Assembly (NCBI GenBank): GCA_949130495.1
Contig: OX422208.1
Span: 394,032,561 to 394,096,560, forward strand
Length of the DNA: 64,000 nt
Source of the DNA: Sambucus nigra
Lineage: Eukaryota; Streptophyta; Magnoliopsida; Dipsacales; Adoxaceae
Direction: 5' to 3'
The notes under the pieces are model-generated. The model searched no databases. It saw only the letters and a program-made list of their open reading frames with translations, and was not told where the DNA came from. This document shows, one piece after another, positions 45,607 through 56,103 of this stretch; the first letter of the stretch is position 1; every line of letters begins with the position of its first letter. Position numbers and translations under genes: made by a program.

Positions 45607-48532
45607 TGTAATACCCCGTATTTTTGTGATATTTATTTATGGGATTAATTAAATTAAATGCGTATTAATTGGAAATTAATCCGGATTAAAATACTAGCGA
45701 GATTCGAGTTGGTATTTGAATATAATGCGCATATATGATTATACATGAATATTGAAGTATAAAATTTGTCGTGAGATTGAAATACGACAAGTTGGAAAAT
45801 TTTATTGAGGCGCGTGTGACAGTCGCGTCAGGGAAATATTTATTTTAATTAAAAAGTGAATTTTAGTTCTATTAACCGTATGGTCGTTTTGAGTGCGCCA
45901 ACGCGTCCAGAAGGGTCAAAATAGTCAGAAAACACTAGCCGGGGGTTAAGTTTGGGTCCCGGGGCATTATTGGGCCATACCGGTAACTTATAATGGCATT
46001 TTGGTAATTTCAAAAATTGGGTAATTAAAACCCACGAAAATTAGAGTTAAAAATCTGACTTAGTATTAACCCACTAAGACATTTCCAACCCCAATTTAGA
46101 AAGTGGGCTACGGGAGAAGTTATAACTTGGCAAAACCAACCCCACCTCCATTAACACCTTGAGAAGAACTTGTAGAGAGGGAGAGAAAGAGAAGGATTCT
46201 GCAGAGAGAGAGATAAGGCAATTCAACCTTCAGAAATTCGTCATCAAATCAGAGATTCCAATAAGGCAAGTGGTTTAATTCCAATTAATTTCAGAGAATG
46301 CTTCTTCCATGTGTAGGAATTTATAAAAATCTTATTGTTCTTGGGAGTTTGATAAAAACCCGTTAATTTGGAATTAGAAACTTGTATTGTGATGAGGATT
46401 TGCATGTAGAACTATATGTAGGTGAATAATATGATTTTAATACGTTTTGGATGAAACAAAAATGGATTTATTTAGACTCTTTGATGATTTATAAATTTTA
46501 GGGTTCATGTTCTTGAAATTGGGGATAAATGTATGGATTTGATATTTGGATGATGTTTATAGTGATTTAATCCCCACAAAAACGTTAGTAGGTGACCTAT
46601 GTATGTTTAGTACGAATTCGGAACCTTAAATTGATGTTGGAACGATGTTTAGAGGAGATTAGAGGTGTAGAGAAATTTGAAAAACGAGTAAAGAAATTTC
46701 TGGGCTTGAATCTGGCCACTCGTTAGAAGACCTACCCAGGTCGTTCGAACGAGCTCGTTCGAACGAGCTTCTAACGAGTTGACAGTTTGGGTTCTACCGA
46801 GAGGGATGTTTGTTCGAAGACTTTTGTTCGAACGAGATCTCGTTAGAAGGCTCAGTTCGTTCGAACGAACTCTCGTTCGAACAGCCTCGTTCGAACGAGA
46901 CTTCGAACGAGTTGACAGTTTAGGCTTTTTAGCCTGTTTTGATCCCGAGTGTCCCGTAACCTTGTGTATACGTAGAGATAACTTTCCCTTGATGATTAAT
47001 TGTTACATTTGGGATGTTTGGGATATAATGAGGAGTCAAACCTAGAAGTGTAGTTTGAACCTAAGGGAAAATATGAAGTAGGACGTGAGTGTATATTACG
47101 TTGCGAGAACTATTGACGGCCTAATTTGTTATATTAACCGGGAACATATGAATTGTGTAGTATTATATTACGGTACGATAATGAGAAGTGTACCACCAAT
47201 ATATTATGGTGATTACTAAAATGTATGAATACTTAGTATACGTATTGATTTTATGTGTATGACATACCTACCATACTTGCTATCACGGGAGGTTTACGTT
47301 CGCTTAGGGCCTTCTAATCCTTGTGTTGCCCGGATTTAGATTGGTTACCTCGATGAACATATGTCCGAGAAGGACTTATTGGGATGTTAATAAGTCTGCT
47401 GATCGTGGGAGCGCAGGTATGTGCGTGACCCATGTGATGTGACTGTGTTCGCCTCCATTATTTGTGATGTTGTTATCTGAACGATTCCTGAGAGATTCGG
47501 AATGCGTGATCCTTATGTACGTGATGTACCGGGATGGATAGCAGAGCATGTGTGCACCGCAGCTTAGTCTCGGGGTGCTTGTATTGTATATTTATGACGT
47601 GAATAATATACACTTAATTAATGGGAACTTTCATGTTAATATTGTGAATATAATTATGGTAATGTTTTGAGAAAACATAACGGGTTAATTGATAGTGAAT
47701 TATATTAAAAATTGAGAATCCGAGTGTATGTAAAGCCCTCTATTTAATTGATAACGTTAGAATATAATATGGGAATCGCGTAGTAAGGGGTAGAACTTAT
47801 TACAGTTTGGTTAGATATGGTTGTCTTATAGATGGGTACGGTACGTTAGGAGTGCACATGTAGTCGAGAGGTGAGAATTTCATGTGAGTGCACGTCCTAA
47901 CATGTATTTTGCGTTTAATGTTTTAATGTTATTAAAACACTTGCTATTTTTAAATGATTTCCACTTTCGGGCTCTGACCCATTTGCTTTCAAATCTATTT
48001 TTGTAAAAACCATTTTAGGTGCCCAGCCACAAGGACACCATGCTTAGGATTCTCATACAGGTGACGAGCTGTAGCTGTTTGTGTAAGTTACAGGACTTTG
48101 CTTGTAGACGCTTCATCTATCTTGACTCGATATTCTTCAGTTATCAGTTGTAGGGCATGTCGCCCATTTCTTTTTTAGACATTTCATTTATTTCACTTAT
48201 TGAGACTTCTGGCATGTAATTATTCAGGATTCAGACTTGTAGTATTATTTTTCAATTGTGGGATTTTGTGAGGAGTTTTCCTCCAAATTTATATTTATGT
48301 TGTTGGTTATTCATTACTTCATTATAGTGAATGGTTGTTATTCTTTCATTAATCTTTTACTGCATGTTAATCAGACTTAACTTAAATTTTGGCACTTACT
48401 TTTTAAATACTAGGTGGTTAGTAATTATTAAAATGTTTTCGACAGTGATGCTATTAACTGAACCAACTTGGCATTTTGAATTAATTTAATAAAGGAGTAG
48501 CTACCCGGTATTTAATTAGTCGGGGTGTCACA
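45607..48532 (+). repeat. 3' LTR of element E
   Basis: 2,926 bp, 14 bp longer than the 5' LTR. The difference equals one extra 14-bp gagctcgttcgaac unit in the palindromic cluster (46735-46770). Otherwise it is colinear. In the conserved block, two CG dinucleotides of the 5' copy (ccggaag, gtcgaaa) have become CA here (ccagaag, gtcaaaa). Confidence 0.95.
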
Positions 48533-48537
48533 TCCTC

Positions 48538-49966
48538 CTAAACATAGGATCTTTTGGGGTTAACTTCACTTGGTTGTCTTCTACAACCCTTGTATCCACT
48601 TGATTCAACTCTTCAACCTTCTTCTTGCTAAGTCTTTGCTTCTCTTGATAGGCTTGCCATTTCCTGTCAAAACAATCAAAGAAAATTTGGAGTTCCTCCT
48701 TCATCACATAACATCCTTTCTTCTTGATTTCAGAGTCTGAATTATAATACTTCTTCTTGGATAGATGAACTTCATACTCTGGAAGATCTGTGGCTTTAGG
48801 GGATAGGTTCAATTCATCAACAATAAAGTCTTCTTGATGAGATATTTCACAATGGTGAATTTTTTGTATATGTTGAGAAATAAGGCCCGAAGTCTAGGAA
48901 ATAGGAGACTTATTTATAGGTTAAAGGCTTTGGTCTTGGATGTGAGGCATGGAAAAAGAAGGCCTTGGAAAAGTTAAAGGAGATAAGGTTTGAAGTTCAA
49001 CTATTTTGGTACTTTGGATTGAAGGGAGATCAATAGGAGGATTGATAATGGCTTTTAAAGATAGATCTTCTGATGGAGGATTATTTTTTTGGGCTTGGTT
49101 AACAAAATTGATAGATCTTGAAGGTTTATTGGGATTGGCTTGAAAAGTTTTATTGGGTATGGTTTTATTTTTTTGGAGGTGTCATTGTTACCATCTTTAT
49201 TCACATCGTTGATCTTATTTAAAAAAATACAAGCTTTTTCCTGATGACCTTTCTTCATACAGTGTTTACAATATTCAGGGAGATTTTTGTAGACAACTTC
49301 TTGCCAAAAACCAGTGTCTCCTAGCCCAATCCATACCCTTATTGACATAGTTTGGATCAGATCCAATTCTATGCACACTCTCACTAAACCAGGTCTCGTA
49401 TGGGAGATAGTTAAAGAATCCATCTTTAGGGGATTACCAATCAACTGGGCAATAGCGAATAAAGAAGATTTAGCAAATAGGTGTATAGGTAGGTTAGGGA
49501 AATTGATCCATGTAGGAGCTAAGGAGCTTTCTTTTTCTACCTTCCATAATGGAGACTATTTGAATGGTCGTATTGGGAATCTACCAAGAAACCATACCTC
49601 TTTTGTCCAGAGTCTAACAAAATCCTCTTCACAATTTAATCTAAACAAGACATGTTTGTTATCTGACAACCCAATATTACATTCTTATTTCAGATCAAAT
49701 AAAAGAACTTTCTTATGAATCTCATCCATACTGGGCCTGCCATGTGAGAACTTTCCTATTATCAAAAAGTTAAAAGGTTCAGCTAATACCTCGACATCTT
49801 CTTAAGAAAAAAAAACTGCAGGTTCTCCATTATACATAGAAGGAGTCTTGATTTTTACCTCTAGGATTGGTTTATTAGCAACTACAGAAGCAAACGACCT
49901 TCACCAAATGTTATTTGGATCAGGAGGCTTGGGTGTAAAGGTGTTTTTAAGATTTTAACCCGCCAT
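48538..49966 (-). pseudogene. LINE ORF1: DUF4283 and CCHC knuckle protein, main part
   Basis: An RNA-binding ORF1 protein of plant L1 type. The ATG at 49966-49964 (M-A-G, then a TAA) opens a frame that includes a DUF4283-like part at about 49700-49450 ('APTWINFPNLPIHLFAKSS', 'LFAIAQLIGNPLKMD'), then 'RVCIELDLIQTMSIRVWIG' and a knuckle CKHCMKKGHQEKAC at about 49270. The open part 49444-49055 is in that frame; a frameshift lies before 48812-48538, a lysine/glutamate-rich C-terminus. At least three stops occur in the N-terminal part. The end of ORF1 lies on the other side of element E, at 37849-37789. Confidence 0.75.
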
Positions 49967-49980
49967 GCAAACCCTAATAG

Positions 49981-52423
49981 GATTCACATGGATCTTATGG
50001 GTCCTACACGTACTAAGAGTCTGGGTGGTAAGAGGTACATCCTAGTGATGGTAGATGATTTCTCCATATATTTGATTAAAGGTTTTCTGAGAGAGAAATC
50101 CGATGTTGTAGAGATTTTAACGACGAAGTGCCGTGTCCTACAAAATCAACATGGAGTCGGTATTAATAGAATGTGTAGTGACAATGTCACTGAATTTACG
50201 GAGCAAAAAGTAGATATTTATTATTATAGCCTAGGAATCAAATATGAGTTTTTTTGCTGTGAAGACTCCTCTACAAAATGGGATTATTGAGAGAAAGAAT
50301 AGGACGCTTCAGGAGATAGCTAGATCTATGCTTCTAGGTCATAAAGTTGCTAGGAGATTTTGGGAGAGGCAGTGTCTACTGCATGCCATACGGTGAATAG
50401 GGTTTAACTTCGTCCACACACACTTAAAATGCCCTATGAATTGTGGACTAGAAAGAATCCCACCCTTGCATATTTTTGTGTCTTTTGGAGTAAATGCTAC
50501 ACCCTACAGGATAAAGAGAAATTAGGAAAGTTCGACTCCCAAAGCGATGAGGGAATACTTCTAGGATATTCATCACATAGTAGAGCATACCATGTTTTTA
50601 ACCTGAAGATCTCTAAAGTGATGGAGTCAATAAACGTTAGTGTGCAAGATAAGGAACCTTCAACGTTTGTTGACTCCACCCATTTGAGTGAGGATGACAC
50701 ACTCATTTTTTATGATCCCACTATGTCTCCCATATCCAAGGTGGACCCTACTCATGTTCTAGGGGACACACCTACTTTGGTTGGTAAGAGTCATGATCCT
50801 TTCACTATTGTTCGCGATCCCACTTTAAGGGTCAAGACTCGTGCTCAGATAGAGAATGTTATTATCCATGTGTGCTACACATCTAAAGTCGAGCCCAAGA
50901 ATCACAAAAAAGCACTCAAGGATGAACACTGGATATCTTCTATTCAGGATGAGTTGCTTTAATTTAAAAAGAACAATATCTAGGAACTTATCCCTCGACC
51001 TAGTGAGACGAATATGATAGGTACCAAGTGTATTTTCAAGAATAAAATGGATGAAAAATGGTACCATAATCAGAAACAAGCCTAGGTTGGTCGCTCAAGG
51101 CTACAAACAGATATAGGGTGTAGACTTTGTAGAGACATTTGCTCCTATTGTGAGGCTTGAGTTCGTCCTCTTGCTACTCGCCATCGCATGTCATCTGCGC
51201 TTCAAGCTAGATCGTATGGATGTCAAGAGTGCCTTTTTAAATGGAATTATATAGGAGGAGGTTTATGTGGAACAACCAAAAGGGTTTGAAGACCCAAAGC
51301 ACCCGAAGCACGTCTACTATTTGAGGAAAGCCTTCTATGGTTTGAAGTAATCATCCCGTGCTTGGTAAGAGAGGCTTACTTCCTATCTCTTAGCCCGTGG
51401 CTTCAAGATAGGGGGAGTTGATATGACATTGTTAATGAGGAGAGATGGCGGTGTTATTTTGGTTGCCCAGGTCTATGTAGACGACATAGTCTTTGGATCC
51501 ACATGCTCCCAGCATGCGCATGCTCACCACTTTAAGGAGGTGAAAAAAAGTGAGTTTGAGATGAGTATGGTAGGTGAGCTTACTTTCTTCCTTGATCTCC
51601 AGGTTCATCAGCAAGAGAATGGGATGTTCATCTCCCAATCCAAGTATGTTAGAGACCTAGTGAAGAAATTTGGTTTAAACTCCACTATGCATGAACGAAC
51701 ACCTATGAGTAATTCTACCAAGCTTATTAAGGACACTTCAGGCAAGGACATAGACCAAACCTTATATCGGAGTATGATAGGTAGTCTTATCTACTTGACT
51801 CTCAGTCATCTCGATGTAGCCTTTAGTGTTGGAGTCTGTGCACGATATCAGGTGTCCCCGAAAGAGTCACACTTACTCGCTCTAAAACTTATTACCAAAT
51901 ACGTGAGTGGGACTCTCTCCTATGTTATTTGGTATTCCTTTGATACCGATAATCGTTAGTCCGCCTATTCAGATGCTGATTGGGCTGGGGATGTAGATGG
52001 TTATAGGATCACTTCTGGTGGGTGTTTCTATTTTGGTTCTACTCTTGTCTCCTAGCTGAGAAAGAAGTAAAACTCCATCTTTTTGTCCACTGCGAAGGCT
52101 GAGTACATCACTATGGTGAGTTGTTGCAGGCAACTCTTATGGATGAAGCAAATGTTGGAGGATTATGGGATTTCACAGGACACCATGACCATCTCCTGTG
52201 ATAACACGAGAGCGATACACATATCTCATAATCCGGTCGAACATTCGCACACAAAGCACATCTGGATATGTGAGCACTTTATACAATAGTTAGTTGAGGA
52301 GAAAGTCGTATCCCTGAGTTTCGTACCCACTGACCTTCAGTTAGACGACATTTTCACGAGACCTTTAGATTCCCTTAGATTCGAGAGTCTTAGGAAGTGT
52401 TTAGGGATTTGCACAGTTGACTG
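49981..52423 (+). pseudogene. Copia B pol, integrase core, RT and RNase H
   Basis: It resumes exactly after the LINE: HMDLMGPTRTKSLGG, 'SDNVTEF' (about 50180), then pieces of the integrase end at 50429-50962. RT follows with 'GTKCIFKNKMD' (about 51020), 'ALYGLK' type segments with stops, and an intact YVDD at 51474-51485. RNase H carries 'TLYRSMIGSLIYLT', 'STAKAEYI' (52086) and the C-terminal 'DIFTRPL' type segment, ending at 52421-52423. Several stops and frameshifts break it. Unlike in A, the integrase-RT linker is uninterrupted here, giving the empty site for element C. Confidence 0.85.
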
Positions 52424-53929
52424 AGGGAGGGTCCTTATCTAGGATAGGATGCATTGTCATGATCATATCATATGATTCCTATTGCTAGTTTGTATCATTT
52501 GTATTCTTATTTTTTCTTTTTATATTTTTTTATAAAATCCAAAAAGATTTTCTTTTTATAAAAATTTTAGAAAAGCACAAAAAGATTTTTGTATTTTGTT
52601 TACACTTCTTATGGATGAGCATTTAAGATAGCCGAGTCACAACTTCCATTTCCATTTTTCATGTGACTATTTGATAGTGATTTGAGACGCTACATCATTG
52701 CATCCATGTGCTTTACATTATTTAGAGTCTTTGAGATGTGATTTGTGATATCTATATACATGTTTGGCTCCTTATATCCTTTATTCAACACATGCACGGC
52801 TTTATTTAATTATTGTACTTGTCTATCACATATTGGCTTGAGTGTTTCAATCTCAATTCTGTCTATACAACGTACCATATGCGATAAAACTTGACAACAT
52901 TGGAATGCATGTAAAAACCAGTTGGTGAGACTGTGTGTCATTTTATCTACGGTGAAGGGCTAAGAAAGGTACTCATCTATCCTTTGCGACTAAGCTGCCA
53001 TTTTTTTTGGACCTAAAAAATTGAGAAATTTTAATTATCAAGCGTCCTAACAGGTTAAAAGAGCTCGAAAAAAATTTAAAGGCAATAAAAAGAAATACAT
53101 GCCGAATATGGGCCATTAGGCTTCACCATCAATCTCTAATGTTTGAGAATTTAGATCACCTCTAAACAAAATATAATTCTGAGGGAGTTTGGTTGGAGAA
53201 CATAAACGGGTTTGCACTTCCATGAAAGTCTTGAAAAAGCATTAAATAGTATTGGACGTTATTGGTGTGGAAATCACTTTGAGCTTTGATTTGCTGATTT
53301 GATTAAGTCAATTTCTTATAATTCCATCTTTTTACACCTAAGGAAGATGTTGAGTTCATTCGTTAGAAATATCCAATATTCATCGTGCACATATGTTATA
53401 GTTGTATGCATTGATTTTCCTATCGAATTTTCTCACACCCCTACATTTCCGCTATCATTGACTTAGTTGTTTCTGTATTCTTTCATGTTGTGATTCTTTG
53501 TTCTGTATTTTGTCTGAAATTTTTTGAAAAGCTGAAGATTATTATGGGGGACATCATATCTTTCTATTTGGGGACATCATAAATAGGGGGAGAATGAATT
53601 ATGGGGGATAATTGTTTGGTTGGTTGATTAATGATTTGCTTAAGCTTAATTGATTCGATTTCAGCATATCATTATATTTCAAACTGTTGCGTGTCATGGG
53701 TATATACTTTATCTCATGTGTGTAGGTACAAATTGATGATTATCGAATTATGCACCCTGATAAGAAAAGATGAAGATTTGAAGATGTTGAAGTTTGATTG
53801 ACGACATGTCAGTTGGTATTCTCAGTTCGAAGGTTTAGTGGGGATATTATCTTATATGTCATTTATTTCATGGAGATTACATAACTCGTATTTTTTATAT
53901 ATGTACCGGCATAGACATAGGGGGAGATT
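52424..53929 (+). other. Copia B 3' non-coding region with PPTs
   Basis: About 1.5 kb without any supportable gene. It gives the empty site of element D (near 53087, aaaggcaataaaaag). PPT-like tracts are at about 53545-53610 and the terminal PPT 'atagggggagattt' is at 53917-53930. An envelope-like ORF, known from some Sireviruses, is not seen. Confidence 0.75.
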
Positions 53930-54910
53930 TGTAAGGACATAATTTTATAAATGTCCGAGGTAGAATCTAGGAATTTTCTATTTCTCCTAGATCACAGTAT
54001 GTATATCTGATACCGATACATTCGGCACACCAACACGATCATCCACGACGGCCTTGATCCGAATCCATGAATCCACCATATTGACACGTGCATCATGCTA
54101 CATGCGACGCACTGCTAAACCACTCCCACTACTCCACGATGCGTTATTGGTAAAATGGTTTATGGGAGTTGTTTATATTTGCATAAATATTTGGGAATTT
54201 TTTAGAAAATATTGTTCGAAGTTTGATTAATTTTTAACACAAAAGCAGAAATTTTTCTAAGTGTAGAAGCGGACTTTTCTCGATCGTCGAGCTCGTTCAA
54301 ACAACATCTCTCGGTCGTTCAAGAGACATGAGGATGTCGCGCGATCTCGTTTGAGCGACATGTGGCCTCGTTCGCACAAGATGCCTATCTCGTTCGAGCA
54401 ACGTCGCAACCTCGATTTTTGTATAAATATCTGTTCATATTCTACACGTTTTTCAAGTCTTTTTCGCACACGTTTTTGCGATTTACAGCCCAGAAAATAG
54501 ACTTCAAGTTTTTAAGGTTTCATGCCTTTTTGATTCACAAAACCATTCCCATATACGTGTGTGAATCTTTAAACCTTCAAAAGATCATTTCACTCATCTG
54601 GAGTAACTTATGGATAAGCCGACTTTTTTTTATTGCTACCCATCTGGAGTTCTTGAGGGAGATTCCATCGACACCTGAGGGTATTTCCTATGTCACTCAT
54701 GTTTTTAGTATAATCCGTGTAAACCGTTCTTTACAATTTATATTGAAAATAAAAAGGTTTTGCCCCTTTGGGGGATTTTTCCTCATTTTTGATTGAATAT
54801 TCTTGCATGATCATATTGTCTTCAATCAAACCTAGATGCATGTTTTAGGATTTAATTGAAAAAACTGAGTTTAATTAAATAATTCCTTTGTTTGAACAAA
54901 AGCGCACTCT
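53930..54910 (+). repeat. LTR4: 3' LTR of copia B
   Basis: It starts TGTAAGGACATAATTTT. It has the palindromic cluster (54280-54410), TATA box (54422-54429) and the late 'aaataaaaaggttttgcccc' block. It is more diverged from LTR2 and LTR3 than these are from each other, with a shortened stretch near 54665. It follows them up to 'aagcgcactct' (54910) but lacks the 'caaatt' ending; the normal CA end is not visible. Confidence 0.75.
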
Positions 54911-55020
54911 AAGATCTTTTTAAGCGATCTTACCTTCACAAATTGGTATCAGAGCTATTTAAGCGATCTTACCTTCACATACAATACAATTCACACTTGC
55001 TGAATTAAATTAAAACTAAA
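54911..55020 (+). other. Junction with a second PBS and a 22-bp direct repeat
   Basis: After LTR4 comes a 22-bp word (54919-54940, containing aagcgatcttaccttcaca), then 17 bp with an initiator-Met PBS (aattggtatcagagcta, 54941-54957), then the same 22 bp again (54958-54979). A short AT-rich stretch leads to LTR F. A PBS after a 3' LTR is out of place; see findings. No gene. Confidence 0.6.
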
Positions 55021-56052
55021 TGTAAGGGGTATGACAAAAGGGGTGACATATGACCAACTAATAAATAAAATGAAACCTAACTAGAATATCAAAGATATAA
55101 TCGACTACTCCAAAACGTGCAAGCCTCCACATCAATTGCAGCTTCGTAAATGCTAAAATGAGTAATCATGTTTGGTGTCCCTATGGTTGGACACCTAAAA
55201 GTTTTACAAATATTTGATGCGAGTCAGAGCCCAAAACCTTTGAAAATATTTAACAAGTGAATAAAATTCGTTAATGAAAATGTACAATATTTTTCCATAT
55301 TAAAACCGGGAGCGCACTCCCATGAGATAACGATCATCCCTCATCTATTATGTGAACCTATCGTATACATTTTAAAAATCCTAGTTATGCTACCCTTTCT
55401 AACTAGTATCAACACGTACCTTAGCCCTATGCGCTAACCTTCTACCCAAACTGTGTCACATTTGCTTATTATATGCTTTAATTCTTATTTAGCTATCACA
55501 TATGCTAAGTAATTTTAAATTCCATTTTAATTAATTCACATAACTTCACTCCAGTTATTTATTCCATACTCACATATTAATATTATTCCCCCGCATATAA
55601 TTGTCTCACTTACATACGTATATTGCTATCACATATTGTTCACATACACATATGTTGTTCTCTATATACGTATAACCTCAATCCTTTCCAGCATTTCCTC
55701 ACTGGGTGCGGAATCACTAGCATGCTATCAAGGAATATGAGTATCTACCTTAACCTGGGCAACCAGGTCGGAATCTCACCACCGAACACAAAATGAAAAC
55801 GAAACTCAAAGGCGATTATGACCTTAAGTCTGTGGGTTATAACCACACCACATTATTCCACAACACTCTAAAATCACATAGGGTGGTCATGCACCAACCT
55901 ATGACCCAGGGTAACGGTACTACCTCTGTTGGGATTCATCAGAGTGACCTCCCACAGCGCACAACCTCCACCGATAGCATATCTTCTAGGATTGCTACAC
56001 ACAGATATTATTATTATTGGTATTATTATTCATATATATACTGTCCCTATGC

Positions 56053-56103
<51 letters not shown>

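Larger units (their letters stand above)
37850..48532 (+). mobile_element. Element E: complete gypsy chromovirus (Tekay/Del-like)
   Basis: A 10,683-bp element with 5' LTR 37850-40761, PBS, one gag-pol frame 40945-45564, PPT and 3' LTR 45607-48532, flanked by the perfect 5-bp TSD tcctc (37845-37849 and 48533-48537). The domain order gag, knuckle, protease, RT, RNase H, integrase, chromodomain-like end and LTRs of about 2.9 kb fit the Tekay (Del) chromoviruses. LTRs differ by a few percent by eye. It interrupts ORF1 of the LINE close to the ORF1/ORF2 junction. The element is a dead copy: five in-frame stops and a changed RT active site. Confidence 0.95.
30779..49980 (-). mobile_element. L1-type LINE with terminal RNase H, minus strand
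   Basis: Read on the minus strand, the 5' end is near 49980 and the 3' end is a short A-run at 30786-30779. Order: ORF1 (DUF4283 and CCHC knuckle), ORF2 with endonuclease, RT, zf-RVT and an RNase H domain, then a 3' end of 'ggggattaatatcctcttcc' type before the A-run. Removing element E and the solo LTR leaves about 5.5 kb, full length for a plant L1. It lies in the integrase of copia B. I see no clear target site duplication. Confidence 0.85.
26955..54910 (+). mobile_element. Copia element B (Sirevirus-like), nested host of the LINE
   Basis: LTR3 (26955-27964), PBS, gag, protease and integrase up to about 30778, then the rest of integrase, RT and RNase H from 49981, a 3' region with PPTs and LTR4 (53930 to about 54910). 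Removing the LINE (30779-49980) gives about 8.75 kb. The 5' half is close to copia A base for base, but LTR4 and the sequence before it are more diverged than LTR2 is from LTR3. The frame is broken in gag and pol. Confidence 0.85.

Noticed and set aside
39008..47045. ORFs of 88 codons in both LTRs of E (39008 and 46779)
   Set aside because: They are conserved only because the LTRs are near-identical; they read through the palindromic cluster and have arginine/serine-rich low-complexity content.
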